DNA of 64,000 nucleotides, from the NCBI RefSeq assembly GCF_014041935.1, contig NZ_CP059491.1:2728001-2792000 (forward strand). Direction: 5' to 3'. The first letter of the stretch is position 1; each line of letters opens with the position of its first letter. Source of the DNA: Gordonia jinghuaiqii (lineage in GTDB: Bacteria; Actinomycetota; Actinomycetes; Mycobacteriales; Mycobacteriaceae). The notes beneath the pieces were generated by a model. It searched no databases. It was given only the letters and a program-made list of their open reading frames with translations, and was not told the origin of the DNA. Below are positions 8,004-16,639 of the stretch, in pieces. The position numbers and the translations under genes are program-made.

Positions 8004-10840
8004 CAGTCCTCATCCTCGAAGTCGAACTCTGTCTGCATTGCGTCAGGGTTTCGTACTCGGCCTGCTGCTTCGGCAAGGTCCGTCCACGAGCCGCCGACCA
8101 GGTTGAACAGCCGTGCATCATCGGTGCGTGACGTCTTGGTCATTTCGTACAGTCGGTATGCCAGTCTCTGTACGGCCTCGATGTCTACCTCGGACCGCGT
8201 TGCCGCGGCGGTCAGGAGTCCGCCCGCAGCGTCCAGTCCCCCGTCTTCGGCGGTCATTACCCGGCAGAGGTGACACATCAACGACCAGACTGAGATTCGA
8301 TCGTCCGTGATCGGGTTCCAGTTTGCCGAGAGCTCGTCTGGAGCGGATAGTTGGACGACCCCATCTCCCTGTGTCAGCACGCCCATATTCGCAACACCAC
8401 TAACAGACGTGTTGTAGGAGCGGGCCAGTAGGTCTGCGTCACCGAAAGGTCCCTTTTCCCAACCATATTGTTCGTACCACTTCACGCAGAAACGCGTGTC
8501 CGCATCGAGGTCGCCTTCTTGGGCGGTTAATACCTCGTCAAGCGACTGGTTGATTAGAGATAGGGCCGTTTTCACCGACATCTCGGTGCCGTCATTCTCA
8601 AAAACTCTACGATAGTTCGAGAACACAGCCATACCGGGGCCGAGTGTCGCCTGCGCGAGGTCTACTGGTGCTATTGCACCTTCCCGCATTCTCTCCAGTG
8701 CATCTGGCAACGTGCGCTTTAGAGCGGCGACAAACCCTCTGCGAGTAGTGTGCCCGGCGGTCTCGACGCGCGGGCGCAAGACAAGGACAATCGACGACGC
8801 TAAAGCGTTAGAGCCAATGCTTCGAAGCCGATTCGGCATCTCGGACCGGATCGGCCAAGTCGCTGTGATTACCCAGCCAGAACGGATCATCCCGTCGAGC
8901 ACCGTTGCCCACCCAGTCGAGGTGGTCCCTTCTTTGCTGAGCTCTTGTTGCTTAAATGCGTAATAGACGGTCATAGGATAACTTCCCGAAACCGACTGAC
9001 GCGCGTTTTCGAAGACCTTTCGAAACCCATTCTCGAAGAACTGCTCAGCGCCACTTGCGCCACCATGTCGCGCGGGCTCGGCAACCAGCTCCTCTTCTTT
9101 CGGTACGAGCATCGTTGGGAACAGTGTGGGATGAATGTGTCGCAGTGACCGTCGGAGCCAGATGTAGAACAAATCGCTCAAGGCGGCGTATCCAACATTA
9201 TTGTAGTAGGGGGGATCGGTCGAAATAGCGAAATGAGCGTATGAGCGGTCAGCCGCGTCCGCCTGCGAGACGTGCCCGGCCGTGCTGTCCGGCACGGCGC
9301 CGAGTGCTCGCTCAACCCACGCGAAGCTCGCCGATATATCGGCGCCGGCGTTGCCGAAAGGGTTGGACTCAACATAGCCCGGGGACATTTGGAGCTTAGG
9401 TCCTGCAAAGGCGCTGCGCTCATACTCCTTCTTCGGTCCGCTATCCCAAGTGGTCATTCGAGAATGCCGGTCGACAAAGCGGGAGATGCCAAGCCCGAGG
9501 TAGGTTGCGACGGCATCCGCGTAGGCTGCGGCTCCGGTCCCTCCTTGTGCAAGAGGAAGGCCTACTTGAAGCCCCCCCGCGACCGCGTCCGCAAGAACGC
9601 GCTCGCGGGTAGCGCTGACCAAATCGCTGAGGACCGTGAGCGCGGTCAGTTGGCGGTTCGTGAAGAGCTGAGACCACTCGGTGTACCCATAGCCCTGGAC
9701 TCGGAAACCGAGGGCAGCCTTGGGCAATGATCCAGTTGGCCTCGAAGCTGGCGATGCGGCATTCGCTGCACGCACGTGCTCGGATGTCGGAGCGAGGTAG
9801 ACGCGGCTTCGTCCTCCCTGCGCGACTATCGCCATCAGCTGATCGCCAATGCGACCGGCCTTGCCCTCCGATCGGATATATGAGCCAGGTGAGACACTTC
9901 CGCAAGCGATGCATCGTCCGTTCCCGCCTGCTGATGTCCCGTCATCTGCGGGGGTTGGGGCCTTCGCCGAGTCGTGACCGATAAGGAACTTTACGCGTCG
10001 GCCGCTGGGGGTATCGGTGTCGTTGACGACAATAGGGACTACATACGACTCTTTGCCCTTTTTCTTCCCCAGCCACCACGAGTTGACAAGCGGCATCTCG
10101 ATTGCGCAGGCCGGGTTAGAACAGGTCACGGTGCGGGCCCAGATCCACGCGATCGTCATAATCTTGGCTATCGCCTTTGTCTTGTCGTCGACGATGATGG
10201 CGTCAGGGTAGAGGTGTCCGATATGCTCCTTAGCCTGCTCGCGCATCCAGGCGCCGTAGCGGCGTACGTCCACCGCGAGGCCGGTGGCACGCGGCCAGTC
10301 GCCGAGCTCTGCGTCGGCGGCGCCCGGGAAGACTGGCGGCCTGCCGGCGAATCTCGGCGGGAACTCGATGAGTGCCTTGTTGATTAGCACGGCCACGGGG
10401 TTGAGGTCCGAGGCATGCGCATTTAGACCGAGGCGCTGCGCTTCGAGGGGGATTGTGCCACCACCGGCAAACGGGTCGAGGATCGCGGGCGGGTTGCCGC
10501 CGGTGGACTTGAGGATCTCCTCGTGCGCCTCGCGAAGGAGCGCCTCGTTGTTGAAGTTCTCCCACTTGACGAGACGTCTGATGATCCCGTGAAGCCGCTC
10601 ACGCTCGGCCTTCTGCTGTTCATCGGACAAGTCCGGATCTGAGGAGGGGTCGTCAACGAGCTGTGCGAAGAGTACGGCACGAGCTGCAGCCAGTGGTTTC
10701 CGCGACCACCAGAGGTGGAGCGTTGATGGGTGGCCGTGACGGATAGACTTCTCGCGCACTGACGCGGCGTTGATGTCGTCCAACGGGATCGATACCTCGA
10801 TCAGCTTCTTCCGAATCGGGGCGTCAGGCGTCGTCGTCAT
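8003..10840 (-). CDS. DUF1156 family DNA methyltransferase
   Basis: 945 residues. Begins with the DUF1156 signature (basic N-terminus, HPSTLHLWWSRKPLAAAR at ~38-55). SAM-binding motif I DPFAGGGTIPLE at ~122-133, catalytic motif DPPYY at ~542-546, so an amino-methyltransferase (N6-adenine or N4-cytosine) is expected. Cysteine pairs at ~240/245 and 310/313 between the motifs suggest a zinc ribbon. First gene of the tightly coupled polycistron. ATG start with GGAG about 10 bases upstream. Target sequence unknown. It may mark host DNA so the downstream nuclease and helicase module spares it. Confidence 0.88.
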   Translation of the reverse strand: MTTTPDAPIRKKLIEVSIPLDDINAASVREKSIRHGHPSTLHLWWSRKPLAAARAVLFAQLVDDPSSDPDLSDEQQKAERERLHGIIRRLVKWENFNNEALLREAHEEILKSTGGNPPAILDPFAGGGTIPLEAQRLGLNAHASDLNPVAVLINKALIEFPPRFAGRPPVFPGAADAELGDWPRATGLAVDVRRYGAWMREQAKEHIGHLYPDAIIVDDKTKAIAKIMTIAWIWARTVTCSNPACAIEMPLVNSWWLGKKKGKESYVVPIVVNDTDTPSGRRVKFLIGHDSAKAPTPADDGTSAGGNGRCIACGSVSPGSYIRSEGKAGRIGDQLMAIVAQGGRSRVYLAPTSEHVRAANAASPASRPTGSLPKAALGFRVQGYGYTEWSQLFTNRQLTALTVLSDLVSATRERVLADAVAGGLQVGLPLAQGGTGAAAYADAVATYLGLGISRFVDRHSRMTTWDSGPKKEYERSAFAGPKLQMSPGYVESNPFGNAGADISASFAWVERALGAVPDSTAGHVSQADAADRSYAHFAISTDPPYYNNVGYAALSDLFYIWLRRSLRHIHPTLFPTMLVPKEEELVAEPARHGGASGAEQFFENGFRKVFENARQSVSGSYPMTVYYAFKQQELSKEGTTSTGWATVLDGMIRSGWVITATWPIRSEMPNRLRSIGSNALASSIVLVLRPRVETAGHTTRRGFVAALKRTLPDALERMREGAIAPVDLAQATLGPGMAVFSNYRRVFENDGTEMSVKTALSLINQSLDEVLTAQEGDLDADTRFCVKWYEQYGWEKGPFGDADLLARSYNTSVSGVANMGVLTQGDGVVQLSAPDELSANWNPITDDRISVWSLMCHLCRVMTAEDGGLDAAGGLLTAAATRSEVDIEAVQRLAYRLYEMTKTSRTDDARLFNLVGGSWTDLAEAAGRVRNPDAMQTEFDFEDED

Positions 10841-11007
10841 GCGTGAGAACTCCAGGTGGCTCGGCTGCTCCGATGCTAGCGGCCGAAGGAGGCAGCCGCT
10901 CGGGAGCAGATAGTGGAAGTCGGGGACGCACCCTGGCCGAGGCGTCGATGACTGCCACCTCCAGTAGTCGCGCCCAGTGCAGTGAGATTAGCGGCGTTAT
11001 TGCGAAC
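10841..11007. other. short gap between vsr and the DUF1156 methylase gene
   Basis: About 167 bases separate the vsr stop from the DUF1156 start. A 75-codon minus-strand frame starting inside vsr (11051) and ending at 10824 bridges the two genes, but it matches no family I recognise and has proline/arginine-rich composition typical of chance frames. Both genes point the same way, so vsr may be co-transcribed with the polycistron or an internal promoter may sit here. Confidence 0.3.
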
Positions 11008-11460
11008 TTACGGCGTCGGTATCCGTCGGGCGGACTTCCCGTGGCGGACAATCTCCTCTATGTCGGTGGCTTCCTGTTTCATGTCCTCATGCTCCCAGAC
11101 TCGGAGCACAGTCCAACCGTGGGAGCGTAGATGAGTGTCCGTCACACGATCCCGCTCGATGTTGCGGGCAAGTTTGGCCGCCCACCACGCACCGTTGTTC
11201 GTGGGCGCAGTCTTGTGCTCGGGACACCCGTGCCAAAAGCACCCATCGACGAACACAGCGAGCTTCGCGCGAGTGAACAGAATATCCGCACGCCGACGGG
11301 GCAGCCCTGGGAGCGGAGCGTCGACTCGGTACCTCAGACCTCGTCGATGGAGCTCGCGCCGAAGGAGCATCTCGGGTTCCGTGTCACGAGTTCTTTGTCG
11401 GGACATGCGCCGAGAGGTCGTGATGTCGACAGACCTCGCTGGACTCGCGGAGTCGGTCAT
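11008..11460 (-). CDS. vsr: Very short patch repair endonuclease (Vsr)
   Basis: 150 residues, close to the ~156 of E. coli Vsr. Diagnostic sequence: RRADILFTRAKLAVFVDGCF at ~56-75 continuing WHGCPEH, then a WWAAK block and GWTVLRVWEHE. The Asp of RADI (D59) and the His of FWHGC are the expected metal and catalytic positions. Vsr nicks T:G mismatches that arise when 5-methylcytosine deaminates at a Dcm-type site, matching the divergent C5 methyltransferase. ATG start with GGGAGG 7 bases upstream. Confidence 0.93.
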   Translation of the reverse strand: MTDSASPARSVDITTSRRMSRQRTRDTEPEMLLRRELHRRGLRYRVDAPLPGLPRRRADILFTRAKLAVFVDGCFWHGCPEHKTAPTNNGAWWAAKLARNIERDRVTDTHLRSHGWTVLRVWEHEDMKQEATDIEEIVRHGKSARRIPTP

Positions 11461-11496
11461 GGTTTGACCTCCCTATGCCGGCTAACCTGACGTACC

Positions 11497-12684
11497 GTGT
11501 CGACCTTCAAGCGATTATCTGACTCCGAGCCGATGCTGGCGACCCCGCCGCGGCGTAATGCGAAGATCACGACGTTGGATCTTTTCGCTGGCGCTGGCGG
11601 GTTGTCGGAGGGGTTGAACACAGCTCCCGGCAAGAGGTTCAAGGCCGTCCGGGCCGTGGAGTGGGAACTCGCTGCTGCAGCCACGTATACCCTCAACCAC
11701 GGTGGACGCCTGCGCGACGGCGCCGTCGAAGGTGGACCCGTGTACGCGGGAGCTATCGAAGACTGGCTCGCGGAGGATGACGTTCCGCAGGTTGACGTCG
11801 TGGTCGGCGGGCCTCCGTGTCAAGGGTTTTCGACCCTAAACCGAAACGGCGTTGGAGCTGACCGGAACGAGCTCTGGAACCTTTACGCGCAGACCGTAGA
11901 GAAAGCCAAGCCGAGCTATTTTGTGCTGGAGAACGTTCCCGCTTTCCTGAAGTCCGAGCAGTGGCTTGTGTTCCTGGAGGCGCTCAGGAGAGGAATCCTC
12001 AGGGACTACGAGATCAACTTCGGAGTCCTGAACGCCGCCGATTATGGAGCGGTCCAGGCGCGAAAGCGAGTGATCGTTGTCGGCCACCATAGGGACCTAC
12101 CAGCGCTCGGCCTACCCGAGCCAACCCATGCCGCTGGCCACCGTCACCTCGCCGAAGCGCTACTTGATGTACCTCGCGCGGTCGACCGGATCGGCATCCC
12201 GGCTGGCACGGTTCGGTTCCGGGAGGACGAGTTCCCTGGGGTCTTCTCCACCCGCGACCTCCACTTCGGACGTTCCTATACACAGCTCTCGCTCGACCGG
12301 TTCAAGGCGATCTCACTTAATGGCGGCAGCCGATCGGAGCTACCAGACCACCTTAAAGCTCCTTGCTGGCTAAAGCACAGCAAGGGAACTGGCGATGTCA
12401 TGGGTCGGCTGACCTGGGAAAAGCCGTCTGTGACGATCCGCACAGAGTTCTTCAAGCCGGAGAAGGGCCGCTATATCCACCCGGACGAGGATCGAGTCAT
12501 CACGCACTACGAGGCAGCGCTCATCCAAGGTTTCCGTAAGGACTATCGATGGGTGGGTAAGCGTGAGGAAATCGCGCGTCAAATTGGCAATGCAGTTCCG
12601 ATTCCACTCGGCGAAGCGATTGGACGCTTGCTCATAGAGGGGATGGACGAAACCGAGGGTCTTGCGGTCGCCACGTCGGCTTAG
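11497..12684 (+). CDS. DNA (cytosine-5-)-methyltransferase
   Basis: 395 residues with all main C5-methylase motifs: I DLFAGAGGLSEGL (28-40), IV GGPPCQGFS (104-112, catalytic C108), VI ENVP (145-148), VIII QARKR (187-191), and motif X near the C-terminus (EIARQIGNAVPIPLG). The target recognition region lies between VIII and IX. GTG start, only 36 bases from the divergent vsr start, so the promoters must overlap. Paired with Vsr it forms the modification and repair arm of the island; recognition sequence unknown. Confidence 0.93.
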   Translation: MSTFKRLSDSEPMLATPPRRNAKITTLDLFAGAGGLSEGLNTAPGKRFKAVRAVEWELAAAATYTLNHGGRLRDGAVEGGPVYAGAIEDWLAEDDVPQVDVVVGGPPCQGFSTLNRNGVGADRNELWNLYAQTVEKAKPSYFVLENVPAFLKSEQWLVFLEALRRGILRDYEINFGVLNAADYGAVQARKRVIVVGHHRDLPALGLPEPTHAAGHRHLAEALLDVPRAVDRIGIPAGTVRFREDEFPGVFSTRDLHFGRSYTQLSLDRFKAISLNGGSRSELPDHLKAPCWLKHSKGTGDVMGRLTWEKPSVTIRTEFFKPEKGRYIHPDEDRVITHYEAALIQGFRKDYRWVGKREEIARQIGNAVPIPLGEAIGRLLIEGMDETEGLAVATSA

Positions 12685-12723
12685 GCCCATTGCCTCCGCA
12701 GGGCTAGGGAGGCGACTGTCAGA

Positions 12724-12972
12724 TTGACGTTCTCCCTATCTGTCGCGCGAGTTTGCCGGAAAAGGCTCTACCCGCTCGTGAAGGAGCCCGCCGCCGACGG
12801 GTTCCCATGGCGGTGTCGTGCCGGGTCCTCAAGCTCTCCCGTCAGCCGTACTACGGATGGATGGCCCCGGGTCACCATTGCCGAGCTGACCGCGGCGTAC
12901 AAGCCCGCCTGGGCTGGTTGACGCCCGTTCGAGTTCGAAGCAATGATCAACACCGCCGCTGCCGCGGCATAA
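12724..12972 (+). mobile_element. Degraded IS3-family transposase remnant
   Basis: Translating across frames recovers a typical IS3 ORFB beginning: RKRLYPLVKEPAADG in one frame, VPMAVSCRVLKLSRQPYYGW in the next, then TIAELTAAY back in the first, and finally a typical ORFB tail, PFEFEAMINTAAAAA, ending at the TAA near 12972. At least two frameshifts and loss of nearly the whole catalytic middle (no DDE residues) show it is dead. It marks the right edge of the defence island. Confidence 0.6.
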
Positions 12973-13296
12973 CACCCCAAACTGTCACCTGTCTGTGCAG
13001 CAGTCCCTCCTCACCTCCACGGGTGAACTCGGCGGTGGTCTCGGCGACTTTGGCCCCAGCGGAAGGATTTCGTCGCTCAGAGCGGACTGTGGGCACCCAG
13101 TGATTATCCGAGCGCGGCTGGCAGAAGGTGAAGGTCATGCGTCGTCCGAACGAAGGAGTTGTCGCTGCGGCGTGATCCCAGTCCACGCACCTCGTGCCTG
13201 GTCAGCCGTCACCTCACTGTCAAGACAGTGGGTGAGGTGTGGCGGAGTCCGAACTGATCGGCTAATTAACTTTCCGAAATAGCCGAGCGAACCACA
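12973..13296. other. Gene-free stretch beside the IS remnant
   Basis: No convincing gene. A short hairpin CACTGTC-AA-GACAGTG near 13213-13228 inside a longer imperfect CACCTCAC/GTGAGGTG repeat could be a terminator. Probably residual IS or island-boundary sequence. Confidence 0.4.
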
Positions 13297-13911
13297 TCAG
13301 GCATGTCGCAGTATGCCCACCAAGAATTCAGAGTCAGCCGTGAACGGCCGCACATCCCACGACGACAACAGCAGGTCAGGTGCAAACCCAGCCGACGCTG
13401 CATCCTCGAGGAACTCATCGAACGCATAGTCCCGACCGGCACCAAACCCGAGAACCGCACGACCATCCTCCCGAAGATGAGCACGCAACCGCTCGAGCAC
13501 CGTCACCCGCGTACTCGGCGCGAGAAACGCCATCACGTTGCCCGCCGAGACGATGATGTCGAACGGCTCCTCGATGCCGCGTGTCGGCAGATCCAGTTCC
13601 GCGAGATCACTGACCAGCCAGCGCGGACCGGGATGATCCTCCTCGGCAGCCTGGATGAGCACCGGGTCGACGTCGACGCCGACCACGTCGTGACCGACCT
13701 CGGCGAGATATCCACCGACACGTCCCGGGCCGCACCCTGCGTCGAGGATGCGGGATCCGCGCGCTGCCATGGCGTCGATCAGTCGAGCCTCACCGACCAG
13801 GTCGTCGCCCTTCGCCGCCATGGCACGAAAGCGCTCGACGTACCAGGTGGAGTGATCGGGATTCGCTGCGACCTGTTGCATCCAGATGCTCTGTTCGACC
13901 ATGCCGCCCAT
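13297..13911 (-). CDS. Class I SAM-dependent methyltransferase
   Basis: 204 residues. SAM motif I ILDAGCGPGRVGGYL at 55-69, acidic end of strand 2 VVGVDVDP at ~76-83, motif II region FDIIVSAGNV. No target-recognition or DNA-methylase motif, so a small-molecule or generic methyltransferase. ATG at 13911; a second ATG at 13902 is possible. First ordinary gene after the island; same strand as the SDR/amidohydrolase pair, 48 bases from it, but functional linkage is not evident. Confidence 0.75.
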   Translation of the reverse strand: MGGMVEQSIWMQQVAANPDHSTWYVERFRAMAAKGDDLVGEARLIDAMAARGSRILDAGCGPGRVGGYLAEVGHDVVGVDVDPVLIQAAEEDHPGPRWLVSDLAELDLPTRGIEEPFDIIVSAGNVMAFLAPSTRVTVLERLRAHLREDGRAVLGFGAGRDYAFDEFLEDAASAGFAPDLLLSSWDVRPFTADSEFLVGILRHA

Positions 13912-13959
13912 TGTCCCAGAGGCCGCGGCGCACCCACGTACGTGCGCCGCTCCGGCCGG

Positions 13960-14790
13960 TCACGCGCGCGTAGCCGTCGTCCCCAGATTGACCTCCAGCA
14001 CGGTCCCTGTGGTCAGGCCCGGATCGTCGACGAAGTACATGACCGCGCGGGTCACATCCTCGGGTTCGAGCCAGGGGACACCCAGCGGGCCGAGACCGGC
14101 GAACACCGACCGCGCATCGTCGGGGGTTGGGTCGTCGAGGTCGGGTCGGAACCGCCGCAAGGTGGTCGGATTCATGACCATCGGGGTATTCACCGACGTC
14201 GGGCACACGACGTTGGCGGTGATGCCGTACGCACCGACCTCCAGGGCGACCGATTTGATGAAGCCGATGATGCCCCACTTGGTGGCGGCGTAGTGCGAAA
14301 GATCCCGCATGCCACCGCGACCCGCCCCCGACGACACTCCGACGATCCGCCCGCGACCATTCGCCTTCATCGCTCCGACCGCCGCGCGCACACAGTGGAA
14401 CGTCCCGGTCAGGTTGGTGTCGACGATGTCGGCCCACTGGTCGTCGCCGATTTCCTCGACCGGTGTGAATGCGCAGACGCCGGCGTTGGCGACGAGGATG
14501 TCGAGCCGTCCGTGCTCGGCCATGATCGCGTCGACGAGTTCGGTGACTGCTGCCGCGTCGCGCACGTCCAACTGCGCCGCGGTGGCCCGGCCGCCGTCGG
14601 CGGCGATCTCGGCGACCGTCGCAGCCAGTTCTTCTTCGGTGGCCAGCGGGTAGGGGATCGTCGGCACCTGCCGGGCGATGTCGCTGACGATGACGTGGGC
14701 TCCCGCTGCGGCCAGCGCGCGAGCGTGGGCTCGTCCCTGACCGCGTGCGGCGCCGGTGATCCAGGCGACCTGCCCGGTCAGGTCGGTCAT
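13960..14790 (-). CDS. Mycofactocin-coupled SDR family oxidoreductase
   Basis: 276 residues. N-terminal Rossmann motif TGAARGQGRAHA (12-23), NAG and YAATK active-site blocks, and the C-terminal TSVNTPMVMNPTTLRRFRPDL segment in the style of the mycofactocin-associated SDR subfamily (carveol-dehydrogenase-like), whose NAD(H) stays bound and is re-oxidised by mycofactocin. Start overlaps the amidohydrolase stop by 4 bases (ATGA), so the two form an operon. Likely oxidises an alicyclic alcohol made by the nearby LLM monooxygenase; that substrate is inference. Confidence 0.85.
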   Translation of the reverse strand: MTDLTGQVAWITGAARGQGRAHARALAAAGAHVIVSDIARQVPTIPYPLATEEELAATVAEIAADGGRATAAQLDVRDAAAVTELVDAIMAEHGRLDILVANAGVCAFTPVEEIGDDQWADIVDTNLTGTFHCVRAAVGAMKANGRGRIVGVSSGAGRGGMRDLSHYAATKWGIIGFIKSVALEVGAYGITANVVCPTSVNTPMVMNPTTLRRFRPDLDDPTPDDARSVFAGLGPLGVPWLEPEDVTRAVMYFVDDPGLTTGTVLEVNLGTTATRA

Positions 14791-15653
14791 CGTTCCTCCT
14801 CGAAGCCGTACACGCCGAGTGCGTTGCGGCGATAGAACCGGTCCTGCTCGTCCGCGGGCTCGTCACCGATGATCGTGTCGAGGGACTCGACGAGATCGGC
14901 ATAGCGGCCGCCGATGTGCTCGATCGGGATATTGCTGCCGAAGATCACCCGGTCCCAGCCGAAGGTGTCGATCGCCGGTTCCACCCACGGGCGCAGAGTC
15001 TTCGCGGACAGGTCGCCGGTGGACATGCCGAGCCCGGAGATCTTGCACGAGGCGGAGGTCGTGTCGGCGCATGCGGTGAGGGCGCGACGCCACGCGGCCC
15101 GGGCGTCGACGTCGGTCGCGGTGGGCCACCCGGTGTGCTCGAGGACGACGGTGAGATCGGGGAAGTCCGCGAGCGTCCGCAACCAGCCGTCCATGGTCTC
15201 CGGGTGGGCGGTGAGGTCGAAGACCAGGTCGTGGTCGTCGAGCCAGCGCAGCACAGTGCGCGCCGCCCGCGAGTCCGGTTCGAAGCGGTAGAGCACTCGT
15301 GCTCCTCGGAAATGCGGTGTGATCGCGGCCTGGGCGTCGAGGTCGGCGCAGATGTCGTGCGCGCTCAGCGTCGGGTCGACTGACCCGACGAACCGCATGT
15401 CCACTCCGTGGTCGGCGGCCACCTTCGACACCCACCGCAACTCGTCGAGGTACGCGCGCGGCGCGGTTACCGCCGAGACGTGCACGTACTGCTCGACGCG
15501 GAACCCGCCGGCCGCCGCCGCGTAGTCGTCGAGACCGAAGTCGGAGTAGAGCTCGGGCTTGCCGACATCCTCGGCGAAGGCTTGCAGACCCGGATACCAG
15601 GGATGGTTCAGGTCCCACAGGTGGAGATGGGCGTCGACGACGTGTTGAGGCAT
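14787..15653 (-). CDS. Amidohydrolase-2 family TIM-barrel hydrolase
   Basis: 288 residues from the ATG that puts the metal motif HVVDAHLHLWD at the N-terminus; an upstream start would add 13 residues. Contains FRGARVLYR, LEHTGWP and WDRVIFGSNIP, typical of amidohydrolase-2 proteins that cleave lactone or C-C bonds in ring catabolism. Transcribed divergently from the LysR regulator and coupled to the SDR. Suggested role: ring or lactone opening after the SDR; substrate unknown. Confidence 0.8.
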   Translation of the reverse strand: MPQHVVDAHLHLWDLNHPWYPGLQAFAEDVGKPELYSDFGLDDYAAAAGGFRVEQYVHVSAVTAPRAYLDELRWVSKVAADHGVDMRFVGSVDPTLSAHDICADLDAQAAITPHFRGARVLYRFEPDSRAARTVLRWLDDHDLVFDLTAHPETMDGWLRTLADFPDLTVVLEHTGWPTATDVDARAAWRRALTACADTTSASCKISGLGMSTGDLSAKTLRPWVEPAIDTFGWDRVIFGSNIPIEHIGGRYADLVESLDTIIGDEPADEQDRFYRRNALGVYGFEEER

Positions 15654-15705
15654 GAACTCATCGTCGACGCCGCGCGCGAAAACGACCAACACCCATTGCT
15701 TATCG

Positions 15706-15729
15706 ATCTAGCATCACAGGATGCTAGAT
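15706..15729. promoter_or_regulatory. Candidate LysR operator palindrome
   Basis: Perfect inverted repeat ATCTAGCATC-ACAG-GATGCTAGAT (10-bp arms, 4-base spacer) between the divergent amidohydrolase and LysR genes, ending immediately before the preferred LysR GTG start. The position fits autorepression and control of the divergent operon. Confidence 0.5.
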
Positions 15730-16635
15730 GTGTCGCTGCGTGAGCTCGAGTACGTCGTCGCCGTGCATCGCGAACGCAACTTCACGCGCGCGGCACAGCA
15801 GCTGCACATGGCGCAGCCGGCGCTGAGTCAGGCCATCCTCCGGCTGGAACGACGCCTCGGAGTGCGTCTGTTCGACAGGACGAGTCGCCGGGTCGAACCG
15901 ACGGTGGCCGGACACAACCTCGCGGTCGACGCTCTCGACATTATCGACCGCGTCGGTGCGGCCATCGTGCGAACAACGGCCACACCGCGTCGTGCCGTCA
16001 CCGTGCACATCAGCGAGCCCGCGCTCGAAACGCCACGCAGACTGATGGCTGCGCTACGCTCCGCCGACCCCGCGTTGTCCATGCACCTGACGACGCTGCC
16101 CCGGTCGCTGACCGGCGACGACGCCAGGGGAGCGCAACTGTCGTTGACCATCGGGGCACCGATCCAGGTGGCGGGTGCGCGAAGCACGCCGCTGCGTGCC
16201 GAACGCGTCGGCGCGCTGATGGACGTGAGACATCCGTTGGCGCCGCAGGTCTCGGTGACCGGCGACGATCTGGAGCGTTATCCGGTGGTGTCCATCGACG
16301 ATCAGCTCAGCCAGTGGAACCGATGGATCGCGCAGTGGGCAACGAGTCAGGGCCGACCCCCCAGATGGACGACGTCGGCGGTGTTCGGCATCGTCGCCAG
16401 CAGCGACATGGTCACCGACGGTGAGAGTCTGTTCGTGTGCCTGGAGTCGGTGGCCGCAGACGTCAGCGACAACTTCAGGTGGCTCCCGCTGGCGCCCACC
16501 GTGACCGCATCGTGGTTCCTCAATTGGATGGACGCGCACTCGGATTCACCGGAAGTGCGTGACTGTGTCAGTGCCGCAGCCGCATTCGCCGAGGAATGTG
16601 GGTGGATTACGGGCGGGAGCCTGCCCGGCCGGTGA
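15730..16635 (+). CDS. LysR family transcriptional regulator
   Basis: 301 residues from GTG 15730 (AGGA 8 bases upstream). An ATG at 15721 in frame has no ribosome site and lies within the operator palindrome. The N-terminal wHTH (SLRELEYVVAVHRERNFTRA, then AQPALSQAILRLERRLG, LFDRT) is the standard LysR DNA-binding domain; the rest is the effector-binding domain. Probably controls the divergent amidohydrolase-SDR pair in response to a pathway intermediate. Confidence 0.88.
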   Translation: MSLRELEYVVAVHRERNFTRAAQQLHMAQPALSQAILRLERRLGVRLFDRTSRRVEPTVAGHNLAVDALDIIDRVGAAIVRTTATPRRAVTVHISEPALETPRRLMAALRSADPALSMHLTTLPRSLTGDDARGAQLSLTIGAPIQVAGARSTPLRAERVGALMDVRHPLAPQVSVTGDDLERYPVVSIDDQLSQWNRWIAQWATSQGRPPRWTTSAVFGIVASSDMVTDGESLFVCLESVAADVSDNFRWLPLAPTVTASWFLNWMDAHSDSPEVRDCVSAAAAFAEECGWITGGSLPGR

Positions 16636-16639
16636 GGCG

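Noticed and set aside
10824..11051. 75-codon minus-strand frame bridging vsr and DUF1156
   Set aside because: No family likeness, overlaps both neighbours, and has Arg/Pro/Ser-rich composition typical of chance frames in GC-rich DNA.
13303..14835. 510-codon plus-strand frame opposite the methyltransferase and SDR
   Set aside because: Antisense to two well-supported genes; low-complexity Arg/Asp-rich translation, no start signals.
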